From Methylobacter sp. (GTDB lineage: Bacteria; Pseudomonadota; Gammaproteobacteria; Methylococcales; Methylomonadaceae): a stretch of DNA of 51,321 bases. Under the pieces are notes generated by a model. That model did no database searches. It had not been told where the DNA came from and saw nothing but the letters and a program-made list of their open reading frames with translations. How positions within the stretch are numbered: position 1 is the stretch's first letter; every line of letters begins with the position of its first letter. Below, piece by piece: positions 1 to 8,126 of this stretch. Both the position numbers and the translations under genes were made by a program. The stretch spans positions 1 through 51,321 of the forward strand of contig NZ_JALOCF010000030.1 in the NCBI RefSeq assembly GCF_023227905.1, given 5' to 3'.

Positions 1-126
1 CAGATTCCTACGCGTTACTCACCCGTCCGCCACTCGTCAGCGCCCGAAGGCCTGTTACCGTTCGACTTGCATGTGTTAAGCATACCGCCAGCGTTCAATC
101 TGAGCCATGATCAAACTCTTCAGTTT
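1..126 (-). rRNA. rrs: 16S ribosomal RNA, 5' end only
   Basis: The reverse complement reads AAACTGAAGAGTTTGATC followed by ATGGCTCAGATTGAACG, the universal 5' end of bacterial 16S rRNA (the 27F primer region), and continues through GGACGGGTGAGTAACGCG at the window edge. Only about 126 nt are present; the rest lies off the left end. The variable piece with AACAGGCCTTCGGGCGC fits gammaproteobacteria of the Methylococcaceae type, but this short stretch does not allow a firm genus call. It is transcribed away from tyrS, from the two promoters at 322-349 and 420-447. Confidence 0.97.
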
Positions 127-280
127 AAATCAGTTTGCCACTCAATAAGATGAGTAGCCAATCTTGGCTCGACTACAAATTCAACGTATAAATTACTTTT
201 TACGCAAGATCTTGTGTCGATTATTTATTACAAGCCTAAACAATCCATCACAAGCTCCCACACAAATTATTTTGATCTGA

Positions 281-293
281 TTTTTAAAGAGCG
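281..293 (-). promoter_or_regulatory. rrn leader boxA antiterminator
   Basis: On the minus strand the leader reads CGCTCTTTAAAAA, followed about 17 nt later by TTTGTGTGGG. This matches the boxA (TGCTCTTTAACAA) and boxC layout of gammaproteobacterial rRNA leaders, where NusB/S10 bind to make transcription resistant to Rho. The leader from about 315 to 127 holds no gene; it is the untranslated rRNA precursor. Confidence 0.85.
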
Positions 294-321
294 TGGAGCT
301 AAGCCCCGGTTGAGCTGGACC

Positions 322-349
322 ATTATACCGATCCAATTCAATTTGTCAA
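322..349 (-). promoter_or_regulatory. rrn promoter P2 (proximal), sigma-70
   Basis: On the minus strand there is a consensus -35 TTGACA (344-349), a 16-bp spacer and a consensus -10 TATAAT (322-327), with an A/T-rich stretch upstream (AAATAAATAAAG) that could act as an UP element. It lies about 200 bp before the 16S 5' end and just upstream of boxA. The 16-bp spacing is typical of rRNA promoters. Confidence 0.9.
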
Positions 350-419
350 CACCCTGTCGACTTTATTTATTTGTTTCCGTCCGTGCCGGAACCGATACCC
401 AGGTCCCGATGAGCCGACC

Positions 420-447
420 ATTATAACCGGTCCAACCCGTTTGTCAA
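420..447 (-). promoter_or_regulatory. rrn promoter P1 (distal), sigma-70
   Basis: A second copy of the same layout occurs 98 bp upstream of P2: TTGACA at 442-447, a 16-bp spacer and TATAAT at 420-425. The flanks resemble those of P2 (CAGGGAGCTTGACA versus CAGGGTGTTGACA; TATAATGGTC in both), so the tandem pair probably arose by duplication. The region 450-548 between P1 and the end of tyrS shows no further gene. Confidence 0.9.
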
Positions 448-548
448 GCTCCCTGCCAACTTTATTTCCCGCTCTCGACATCCGGTCAAGACTGCCAGGG
501 CTGCCTGCCCCGAAAGAACTGCGCATTTTACAGCCTTTACAGCCGGCG

Positions 549-1745
549 TCAAGAAATTATTCTTACTCGGGCAAACTTTCGTTTTCCTACCTGATAAACA
601 TGTTGACTCCCTACCGGGATATCCAGCTTTGGATCAGAAATTTTTTCTCCATCAATTTTTACAGCTCCTTGTTTTATCATACGGATCGCCTCAGATGTAC
701 TCTCCGTTAATCCGGCATCTTTTAGTAAATTTGCTATTCCGTAACCCGTATCGTCAACCTTTAACTCCAGCTCTTCCATTTCATCAGGGATCGCGCCCCG
801 CTGAAATCTGGCCTCGAAGTTTTCCAGCGCCTTGGCGGCCGCGAACGCATCATGAAATCTTTCTATAATTTCCTGCGCTAACTTTACTTTATAGTTTCTA
901 GGATTTGCCCCTTGTTTGCACTCCTCTACCCATAACCTTATTTCAGTCATGGGTCGAAAGCTGAGTAATTCAAAATAACGCCACATCAATTCATCAGATA
1001 TGGACATTAATTTACCAAACATGTCATCCGCAGAATCAGCTATGCCTACATAATTATTCAGTGACTTGGACATTTTTTGCACACCGTCCAACCCTTCCAG
1101 AATCGGCATCGTCATCACGACTTGCGGCTTTTGCCCAAAAGCCTCTTGCAACTGCCGCCCAACCAGCAAGTTAAACTTTTGATCTGTTCCGCCCAATTCC
1201 ACATCGGCCTTCATCGCCACCGAATCGTAGCCTTGGATTAAAGGATATAAAAATTCATGTATCGCAATGGGCTGTCCGCCTTTAAAGCGCTTGCTAAAAT
1301 CATCTCGCTCCAGCATTCTGGCGACAGTATGCTTTGCAGCCAACTGAATTAAATCAGCCGGTGACATTGCATTCATCCAGCTGGAATTAAACATCACTAA
1401 CGTTTTAGCCGGATCCAGGATTTTAAATATCTGCTCTTCATAAGTTCTTGCATTATCAATTACCTCATCCCGAGTTAATGGCTTACGCGTAACATTTTTA
1501 CCTGTTGGATCACCAATCATTCCGGTAAAATCACCAATCAGAAATAGCACCTCGTGCCCCAACTCCTGAAATTGCTTTAGCTTATTGATCAACACGGTAT
1601 GCCCCAAATGTAGATCAGGGGCTGTCGGATCAAAACCCGCCTTAATCCGTAGAGGCCGCCCCTCTTCCAGCTTTTTAATTAACTCCTGCTTGATTAAAAC
1701 CTCATCAGTTCCTCTTAGAAGGTGCTCCAATACGTCCTCTTGCAA
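549..1745 (-). CDS. tyrS: tyrosyl-tRNA synthetase
   Basis: This is a class I aminoacyl-tRNA synthetase that charges tRNA-Tyr with tyrosine in the cytoplasm. The 398 residues are full length. The HIGH-type motif is HLGH (about residue 46), preceded by the FDPTAPDLHLGH context, and KMSKS lies near residue 226. The C-terminal part (about 335-398) is an S4-like RNA-binding domain. The start is a TTG with a good Shine-Dalgarno GGAG seven bases upstream; no ATG lies between it and the conserved N-terminus. The gene is co-oriented with and directly upstream of the rrn promoters, and divergent from the M23 peptidase gene across about 175 bp. Confidence 0.96.
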   Translation of the reverse strand: MQEDVLEHLLRGTDEVLIKQELIKKLEEGRPLRIKAGFDPTAPDLHLGHTVLINKLKQFQELGHEVLFLIGDFTGMIGDPTGKNVTRKPLTRDEVIDNARTYEEQIFKILDPAKTLVMFNSSWMNAMSPADLIQLAAKHTVARMLERDDFSKRFKGGQPIAIHEFLYPLIQGYDSVAMKADVELGGTDQKFNLLVGRQLQEAFGQKPQVVMTMPILEGLDGVQKMSKSLNNYVGIADSADDMFGKLMSISDELMWRYFELLSFRPMTEIRLWVEECKQGANPRNYKVKLAQEIIERFHDAFAAAKALENFEARFQRGAIPDEMEELELKVDDTGYGIANLLKDAGLTESTSEAIRMIKQGAVKIDGEKISDPKLDIPVGSQHVYQVGKRKFARVRIIS

Positions 1746-1921
1746 TTTCTTTCTCCAAAATATCTACAAATTATTCATTATAGAATTAATAACCGGCTGC
1801 GTTGAATAAAACTTTTATGCAGCCTAAAATTGGTAAAAGTACGTAAAAGCACTTAAAATGAAACCCTAAATCTATTAAGTATTTTCTGATTTATCTAACT
1901 TCAATTACTTAGCGTAGCCTA

Positions 1922-3469
1922 GTGAAAAATAGAATCTATACCTCTTTGCTCTTTGGAATTAGCATAGCTTTTTCAATAACCGGCCACACGCAGACAAAAG
2001 TAGAAAGCAAACACACAACAACCAAGACTATTTCTGCCTCAATTTCTCATTCAAAACTCGCAAAGCCTGGTGATAAAAAACTTGCTGTCGCGGTTAAGAC
2101 CACGTCGAACAATAAAAAAGAGCCCGTTTCATCAAAAAACGCCAGCAAAAATAGCGCCATTGCTACGGCCAAGAAAACTGCCGCCCAAAAAACCGTTGTA
2201 ATATCTAAAGCGGTTACTAGAAATCAACCTACCGTTTCCACTAAGCTAAAAAACAATAAGCAATCTATTAAAGCCGCCAAGCTTGTTGAGAAAGAAAAAG
2301 CCAATGTTTCTGCCAAGCAAAAACACAACAAACAGTCCATTGCCTCATCCAAATCGAATCACATAACGCACACTACCGCACCCGTTGATCCGTCTGCCAG
2401 AAAACGTACCGTTATTTCTTCCAAGTCGATCGAATCAACATCTATAAAGCCTGTTAATTATGGGGAGTCCGATAGAAATACTCGAACTAAGTTGAACCTG
2501 GACAACATTGGCTTAAATCCAATTGTTCCCACAAATGATGCCAGTCAATTTCATCCAATTTCAATTGCTCGCCCACAACCGACAACAATTAACACTGCGC
2601 ATGTATCGATAGAAACCTCATTATTTTTGGATGGACTCGAAGCCGACCTATCTAAAGAACTTCTCTTGCAGCTTACCGACGTTTTTGCATGGGATATTGA
2701 TTTTGCTACCAATTTACGCCCTGGCGACCAATTCACAGTTGTTTATGGAAAAAAAGTGGTTAATGGCAAAGAAATGGAAACCGACGAAATCATTGCCGCC
2801 GAGTTTATTAACCAGGGCGTCTCATACGCAGCAGTCCGGTATATCGATGACTCCGGCAATGCCAGTTATTACACGCCTGACGGACAATCCATGCAAAGAG
2901 CTTTTTTAAGTGCGCCGGTCGATTTTATAAAGATAAGCTCGCCTTTTGACCCTCACCGCAAACACCCTATCCTGAACAGGATTCGTGCTCATAAAGGTAT
3001 CGACTATGCCGCACGAACCGGAACTCCTGTAAAAACAACCGGGGATGGCACTGTGACTTTTTGCGGTCGTAATGGTGCTTACGGACAAGTGGTCATTATT
3101 GAACATAACGACCACTATGAAACGCTTTATGCTCACATGTCCGGCTTTATGAAAGGCTTAACGGTTGGCAGTCATGTCAAACAAGGTGATGTTATCGGCT
3201 ATGTCGGCCAAAGCGGTCTGGCTACCGGCCCACATTTGCATTACGAGTTTCACGTCGATGGACAGTATCGCAACCCGGAGACTGTCAAAATACCGCACTC
3301 ATTGCCTATCGGTGGCGAGCGGCTAGCTGACTTTAAAACTCAAACCCAAACCTACGTTGCACAGCTGAACCAAGCCAAAGCCAAAAGTCTACTGGCTAAA
3401 ACCCCTCCGGCAATTGCTCCCGATGTTGCCCTACCTTCGTCATCGACATCACCGTCTAATTACGACTAA
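1922..3469 (+). CDS. M23-family peptidoglycan endopeptidase, secreted
   Basis: A predicted periplasmic zinc metallopeptidase that cuts peptidoglycan cross-links, MepM/LytM-like, 515 aa. A signal peptide covers about residues 1-24. Residues 25-190 are Lys/Ser/Thr-rich and low in complexity, probably disordered. An OapA/LysM-like domain follows, then the M23 domain from about 335 to 460 with HKGIDYA (zinc-binding His and Asp) and GPHLHYEF. The start is GTG with only a weak ribosome site; it is preferred because the signal peptide begins there and the next Met is far inside. The gene ends 8 bp before anmK, also a wall-recycling gene, as in many gammaproteobacteria. Confidence 0.9.
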   Translation: MKNRIYTSLLFGISIAFSITGHTQTKVESKHTTTKTISASISHSKLAKPGDKKLAVAVKTTSNNKKEPVSSKNASKNSAIATAKKTAAQKTVVISKAVTRNQPTVSTKLKNNKQSIKAAKLVEKEKANVSAKQKHNKQSIASSKSNHITHTTAPVDPSARKRTVISSKSIESTSIKPVNYGESDRNTRTKLNLDNIGLNPIVPTNDASQFHPISIARPQPTTINTAHVSIETSLFLDGLEADLSKELLLQLTDVFAWDIDFATNLRPGDQFTVVYGKKVVNGKEMETDEIIAAEFINQGVSYAAVRYIDDSGNASYYTPDGQSMQRAFLSAPVDFIKISSPFDPHRKHPILNRIRAHKGIDYAARTGTPVKTTGDGTVTFCGRNGAYGQVVIIEHNDHYETLYAHMSGFMKGLTVGSHVKQGDVIGYVGQSGLATGPHLHYEFHVDGQYRNPETVKIPHSLPIGGERLADFKTQTQTYVAQLNQAKAKSLLAKTPPAIAPDVALPSSSTSPSNYD

Positions 3470-3477
3470 TTAAGACA

Positions 3478-4641
3478 ATGCAAGAGTTTTATATTGGACT
3501 CATGTCCGGAACCAGCTTGGACGGCATTGACGCGGCTCTTGTTGATTTTAGCGCCAACCAAGCCCAACTTGTCGGTTTTGAATACCTGCCTTTTCCTGAA
3601 GACATACAAAGCGCCATCCAACGGCTCAGCAAGCCTGACGCGCTAATCTCTCTCAAAGAATACGGCGCTATGGATGCCCGCCTTGGCCATTTATTTGCCG
3701 ATATTGTTAATACCTTGCTTGCTAAAGCCGACATGCCCGCGTCATCGATCAAGGCCATCGGCAGCCACGGACTAACCGTTTACCACGCGCCCGAAATCAA
3801 ATTTCCTTTTTCCCTGCAAATTGGCGACCCCAACGTGATTGCCGAACTTACCGGCATTACCACTGTGGCCGATTTCAGGCGACGAGATATTGCCGCCAAA
3901 GGCCAAGGCGCACCGCTAGTTCCGGCGTTCCATCAAGCCGTATTCCAGCATCCGGATGAGCATCGTTGTATCGTAAATATCGGCGGCATAGCCAATATTA
4001 CCGTTTTGCCTAAACATCAGTCCTCTGCTGTCATCGGCTTTGATACCGGCCCCGGTAATACCTTAATGGATCTCTGGATTAAACTGCACCGGAACCTACC
4101 ATATGATAAAAACGGCGCCTGGGCTAAAACTGGCAACATCGACCATGACTTGGTGGAACTTTTAAAACAAGACGCTTATTTCAACTCCGCCCCGCCCAAA
4201 AGCACCGGCAAAGAATATTTTTCGCTTCCCTGGATTTATCAGTATTTCGACGCCTTCAGCTATAAAGCCGAAGACATACAGGCCAGCTTGTGTTTTTTAA
4301 CGGCAATAACGATTTGCGATGCCATCAAAGAGCATGCGCCGACTACTGAGCGCATATTGATCTGCGGCGGCGGCATTCATAATGAATATTTATTGGAGCT
4401 CATCCAGCAAAACATAGGCTGTCCGGTTGAATCAACTGAGCAGTATGGCCTTCATCCCGATCATGTTGAGGCTGTAGCTTTCGCATGGTTAGCCAGGCAA
4501 ACGCTAAACAATCTGCCGGGCAATCTTAAAGAAGTCACAGGAGCGATTGACTCTGTTATTCTTGGAGGAATTTATCAGGGAAACAAAAAGGGCGCAGCTT
4601 CCGCTCCTGCTGACGCTAAGCACCTACATCCCTGTAGGTGA
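3478..4641 (+). CDS. anmK: anhydro-N-acetylmuramic acid kinase
   Basis: Phosphorylates and opens 1,6-anhydro-MurNAc released during wall turnover to give MurNAc-6-phosphate (peptidoglycan recycling; nagZ, also of this pathway, is at 18294). The N-terminal GLMSGTSLDGIDAAL is the family signature, and GFDTGPGNTLMD and ICGGGIHN fit the kinase fold. At 387 aa it is longer than the usual ~365-370. The extra tail after ILGGIYQGN is encoded by a palindromic repeat (4621-4640), whose second arm contains most of the stop region. The tail is therefore probably acquired and dispensable; this is an inference. Confidence 0.95.
   Translation: MQEFYIGLMSGTSLDGIDAALVDFSANQAQLVGFEYLPFPEDIQSAIQRLSKPDALISLKEYGAMDARLGHLFADIVNTLLAKADMPASSIKAIGSHGLTVYHAPEIKFPFSLQIGDPNVIAELTGITTVADFRRRDIAAKGQGAPLVPAFHQAVFQHPDEHRCIVNIGGIANITVLPKHQSSAVIGFDTGPGNTLMDLWIKLHRNLPYDKNGAWAKTGNIDHDLVELLKQDAYFNSAPPKSTGKEYFSLPWIYQYFDAFSYKAEDIQASLCFLTAITICDAIKEHAPTTERILICGGGIHNEYLLELIQQNIGCPVESTEQYGLHPDHVEAVAFAWLARQTLNNLPGNLKEVTGAIDSVILGGIYQGNKKGAASAPADAKHLHPCR
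4621..4640. repeat. REP-like hairpin at the anmK 3' end
   Basis: CACCTACA-TCCC-TGTAGGTG is a perfect 8-bp stem with a 4-nt loop. It encodes the last anmK codons. The same core (CTACATCCCTGTAG) recurs at 39836-39853 downstream of merA, so it is a dispersed element. There is no T-run, so it is not a clear intrinsic terminator. Confidence 0.75.
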
Positions 4642-4681
4642 CATCGTATTGCCCGAATAAAGGGAGAGAACTATAAAATAA

Positions 4682-5014
4682 CTACGCGGAAAAAGACGAT
4701 CCGCAACCGCAGGTAGTGGTCGCGTTAGGATTACGAATAACGAACTGAGCGCCCGACAAATCTTCCTTATAATCGATTTCAGCGCCGGTTAAATATTGAA
4801 TACTCATCGAATCAATCAATACGGTGACACCGCCGTTTTCAACGCAAGTATCATCTTCATTGACTTCTTCATCAAACGTAAAGCCGTATTGAAACCCTGA
4901 ACAGCCACCACCTGAAACATAAACCCTCAGCTTCAGATTATCATTGCCTTCCTCGGCTATTAATTCACCTACCTTGGAGGCAGCGCTGTCGGTAAAAACG
5001 ATTGGATTTGACAT
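4682..5014 (-). CDS. erpA: iron-sulfur cluster insertion protein ErpA
   Basis: An A-type Fe-S carrier that delivers clusters to apo-enzymes such as those of isoprenoid synthesis and respiration. The length is the usual 110 aa. The three cluster-binding cysteines are seen as GGGCSGFQYGF (about residue 38) and the C-terminal TTCGCGSSF. It lies 98 bp downstream of argC on the same strand, with its own promoter-like sequence in the gap, and convergent with anmK. Confidence 0.96.
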   Translation of the reverse strand: MSNPIVFTDSAASKVGELIAEEGNDNLKLRVYVSGGGCSGFQYGFTFDEEVNEDDTCVENGGVTVLIDSMSIQYLTGAEIDYKEDLSGAQFVIRNPNATTTCGCGSSFSA

Positions 5015-5047
5015 ATACGTAACACTATAAAAATAAAGTTGGAAGAA

Positions 5048-5076
5048 ATTATGACTATACCTAGCTTTTTAGTCAA
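5048..5076 (-). promoter_or_regulatory. erpA promoter, possible IscR-type site
   Basis: On the minus strand TTGACT (5071-5076), 17 bp, then CATAAT (5048-5053) make a good sigma-70 promoter before erpA. The same bases read on the plus strand as ATACCTAGCTTTTTAGTC followed by AACAAT, resembling a type 1 IscR site (ATASYYGACT...AGTCRRSTAT) but one base short between the halves. The promoter is fairly likely; the IscR reading is tentative. Confidence 0.5.
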
Positions 5077-5112
5077 CAATTATGAATGGATATACAACTG
5101 CTCCTTTGACAC

Positions 5113-6144
5113 TTACGGATAAAGCGCAATCGTCCTTAATCCCGAGTCTTCCTTCAGCCCGAATATCAGATTCATGTTTTGCACCGCTTGCCCCGCCGCG
5201 CCCTTCACCAGGTTATCAATCACCGACAGCACTACGATGGTTTGGCCACCCTGCGGCCGGTGAATCGAAATCTGGCAATTATTGCTGCCCCGGACATTTC
5301 GGGTATCCGGATGCGAACCTTGCGGCAATACATCGACAAACGCCTCATCAGCATATCTTTTTTCATACAAAGCTTGCACATCGCTCAAGCTTCCATGCCC
5401 CTGGCCGTATAACGTGGCGTGTATACCACGAATCATCGGCGTTAGATGCGGCACGAAGGTTAACCCGACCGATTTGCCGGCGACAAGCTCAAGCCCTTGC
5501 CTGATTTCCGGCAAATGCCGATGGCCGCCGACTGCATAAGCTTTAAAACTCTCGCCGGTTTCACTCATTAACGTCGCCAGCTCCGCTTTGCGCCCTGCCC
5601 CGCTAACACCGGATTTAACATCGGCAATCAAATGATTGGCATCGACCAGGTCGTTCTCAAGCAACGGTAAAAAACCCAGCTGCACGGCTGTTGGGTAGCA
5701 GCCGGGACAGGCGATTAAATTAGCTTTTTTAATCGCCTCGCGATTCACTTCCGGCAAGCCATAAACCGCCTCGGCGATTAAATCGGGGCACGCGTGCTCC
5801 ATGCCGTACCACTTGCTCCAATCCTTGGCATCTTTCAACCTGAAATCCGCCGAAAGATCGATCACCTTAACGCCGCGCGCCAATAACTGTTCCGCCATCA
5901 GCATTGCAGTGCCGTTCGGGGTCGCAAAAAACACCACATCGCACTCGGCCAAGGTTTCGACTTCAGGCAGGCTGAATACCGCATCGATAGCGCCTCTCAA
6001 GCTGGGATAAAGCGCATCCACCCTAACTCCCGCATCGGCGCGCGAAGTGACGACCGACACTTCAGCGTCCGTATGTAACGCTAAAATCCGCAATAGCTCA
6101 ACACCGGTGTATCCGGTTCCGCCCACAATACCTGCACGAATCAT
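5113..6144 (-). CDS. argC: N-acetyl-gamma-glutamyl-phosphate reductase
   Basis: The NADPH-dependent reductase of arginine synthesis that converts N-acetylglutamyl phosphate to the semialdehyde. The N-terminus has the Rossmann motif GIVGGTGYTGVELLR, and the catalytic cysteine is in IACPGCYPTAVQLG (about residue 145). I place the start at the ATG before IRAGIVGG (343 aa) because AGGA lies 8 bases upstream. A GTG six codons further out is open but would put the ribosome site inside the gene. It is divergent from the quinone oxidoreductase gene. Confidence 0.95.
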   Translation of the reverse strand: MIRAGIVGGTGYTGVELLRILALHTDAEVSVVTSRADAGVRVDALYPSLRGAIDAVFSLPEVETLAECDVVFFATPNGTAMLMAEQLLARGVKVIDLSADFRLKDAKDWSKWYGMEHACPDLIAEAVYGLPEVNREAIKKANLIACPGCYPTAVQLGFLPLLENDLVDANHLIADVKSGVSGAGRKAELATLMSETGESFKAYAVGGHRHLPEIRQGLELVAGKSVGLTFVPHLTPMIRGIHATLYGQGHGSLSDVQALYEKRYADEAFVDVLPQGSHPDTRNVRGSNNCQISIHRPQGGQTIVVLSVIDNLVKGAAGQAVQNMNLIFGLKEDSGLRTIALYP

Positions 6145-6208
6145 CTGTTTTATCCTACCCACACATTGTTTATGAAAATAACTGGGGCATATAATAACCG
6201 CAACTTAA

Positions 6209-7213
6209 ATGATTGACGATGTTGTACCTATGCCGTTTCCCGAACAAATGATTGCTATTGAAGTAGAAAACGGAGCGTTAAAACCGGTCAGGCGCGACAT
6301 GCCAACGCCATCCGCTGACCAGGTATTAATTAAAGTCGTTGCCGCAGGCGTTAGCCGGCCCGATGTGATGCAACGCCAAGGCCTGTATCCGCCCCCGCCC
6401 GGCGCATCCGACATTCCGGGGCTTGAAGTCGCAGGAACCATTCAGGCACTGGGCGATCATATCAACCATTTAAATATAGGTGACAGAGCCTGCGCGCTGG
6501 TGACTGGCGGCGGCTACGCCGAATATTGCCTTGCCTCGGACACCTTATGCCTACCCATACCGGAAGGCTTATCTTTTATCCAAGCCGCTGCATTACCGGA
6601 AACTTTCTTTACCGTGTGGAGCAATGTTTTCGACCGCGCCCATTTGCAGCCCGGAGAGACGCTACTGGTACACGGCGGTACCAGCGGCATAGGCACGACG
6701 GCAATACAACTGGCCAAAGCTTTTAACGCCAAGGTTATCGTCACCGCCGGCTCGAAAACTAAATGCGAATTCTGCCTGCAACTGGGCGCCGATGCGACCA
6801 TCAACTATAAAGAGCAGGATTTTTTTGAGGAAGTAATGCGCTTTACCGGCAATAAAGGCGTCGACGTTATTCTGGATATGATCGGCGGCGACTATTTTCC
6901 GCGTAACCTAAAATGCATGGCTGACGATGCCCGGCTGGTGCAAATCGCCGTTCAAAACGGCCCGAAAGCCGAAATAAACTTGCTGTCAATCATGCTTAAA
7001 CGACTCACCATCACCGGTTCGACCTTAAGAGCCAGGGACGATGTCTTTAAAAAAGACATCGCAGACAAACTGCTTGAAAAAGTCTGGCCTTTATTAGAAT
7101 CAGGCCAAATTAAACCGATTATAAACTCAACTTTGGCGCTTACCGATGCCGCCTTAGCCCATCAACTTATGGAAAGCAGCCAACACATCGGCAAAATCAT
7201 CTTAACGGTATAA
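6209..7213 (+). CDS. NAD(P)H quinone oxidoreductase, zeta-crystallin/PIG3 type
   Basis: A zinc-free medium-chain dehydrogenase/reductase of 334 aa, predicted to reduce quinones with NAD(P)H. Seen are the GroES-like N-terminal domain (GVSRPDVMQRQGLYPPPPG, the typical PIG3 context), the nucleotide motif HGGTSGIGTTAIQLAK near residue 153, and the C-terminal substrate part. An internal ATG at codon 8 (MPFPEQMIAIEV) could also be the start; the family core begins at MIAIEV. The stop is 3 bp before the sulfurtransferase ATG, so the two are probably co-transcribed. Confidence 0.88.
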   Translation: MIDDVVPMPFPEQMIAIEVENGALKPVRRDMPTPSADQVLIKVVAAGVSRPDVMQRQGLYPPPPGASDIPGLEVAGTIQALGDHINHLNIGDRACALVTGGGYAEYCLASDTLCLPIPEGLSFIQAAALPETFFTVWSNVFDRAHLQPGETLLVHGGTSGIGTTAIQLAKAFNAKVIVTAGSKTKCEFCLQLGADATINYKEQDFFEEVMRFTGNKGVDVILDMIGGDYFPRNLKCMADDARLVQIAVQNGPKAEINLLSIMLKRLTITGSTLRARDDVFKKDIADKLLEKVWPLLESGQIKPIINSTLALTDAALAHQLMESSQHIGKIILTV

Positions 7214-7216
7214 AAC

Positions 7217-8062
7217 ATGACCTACACCACGCTCGTTTCTACAGACACACTTAACCAACAACTTAACAACTCCAACTGGATCATCGTTGACTGCCGCTTT
7301 TCACTCGCGGATACCGAAGCCGGTGCCAAAGCCTATCGGCACGGACATATCCCCAATGCCCGCTATGCTCATCTGGATAAAGACTTGTCCTCAGCAATCA
7401 CCGATTTTACCGGACGCCACCCTTTGCCCAACTTTTCCTTATTGGCGAAAAAACTCGGCGATTGGGGCATAACCAACATTAGCCAAGTAGTGGCTTATGA
7501 CGATGCAGGCGGTGCTTTTGCAGGACGTCTATGGTGGTTATTGAAGTGCATGGGGCACGACAAGGTCGCCGTATTGAATGGCGGCATCAAGCAATGGCAG
7601 AAACAAGGCCTACCTGTCACCACAACCTTGCCCACCGTCAAGCCAACCACATTCAGGGCATACCTGGATGAGTCAGCATGGCTTAATGCCGTACAAGTGC
7701 AAAACAGCCTGGCTCAAAAAGCCATTTGCCTGATCGATGCCAGAACCCCCGAACGCTATCGCGGCGAACAAGAACCGATCGACCCGGTTGCGGGCCATAT
7801 CCCCGGCGCGTTAAACCGGGCTTTCCAGTTAAACCTGAACAGCAATGGTTTATTTTTATCGGCGGAACAATTGCGTGAGCAATTCAAACAGCTAATCGGC
7901 ACAACCGCACCCGAACAGGTGGTTCATTACTGCGGCTCCGGCGTAACCGCCTGTCATAATTTACTGGCAATGGAATATGCCGGATTAACCGGTTCCAAGC
8001 TTTATGCAGGATCGTGGAGCGAGTGGATCAGGAATAAAAACCGGTCGATTGCTAAAGGCTAA
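7217..8062 (+). CDS. thiosulfate/3-mercaptopyruvate sulfurtransferase
   Basis: Two tandem rhodanese domains in 281 aa, the SseA/TST layout: an inactive N-terminal domain (about 1-130) and a catalytic C-terminal domain with the active-site loop CGSGVTACHNL (Cys about residue 239). The CGSGVT loop is closer to 3-mercaptopyruvate sulfurtransferases than to classical rhodaneses. It probably moves sulfane sulfur to thiol or cyanide acceptors. It lies next to the sulfide-oxidation module at 8127-13987, but on the other side of the regulator, so a role there is only suggested by position. Confidence 0.92.
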   Translation: MTYTTLVSTDTLNQQLNNSNWIIVDCRFSLADTEAGAKAYRHGHIPNARYAHLDKDLSSAITDFTGRHPLPNFSLLAKKLGDWGITNISQVVAYDDAGGAFAGRLWWLLKCMGHDKVAVLNGGIKQWQKQGLPVTTTLPTVKPTTFRAYLDESAWLNAVQVQNSLAQKAICLIDARTPERYRGEQEPIDPVAGHIPGALNRAFQLNLNSNGLFLSAEQLREQFKQLIGTTAPEQVVHYCGSGVTACHNLLAMEYAGLTGSKLYAGSWSEWIRNKNRSIAKG

Positions 8063-8126
8063 TTATTTTGACGCCTTAATTCCTGCATAGGCTATGGATG
8101 GCCTAATTCATATTTAACACTCACGT

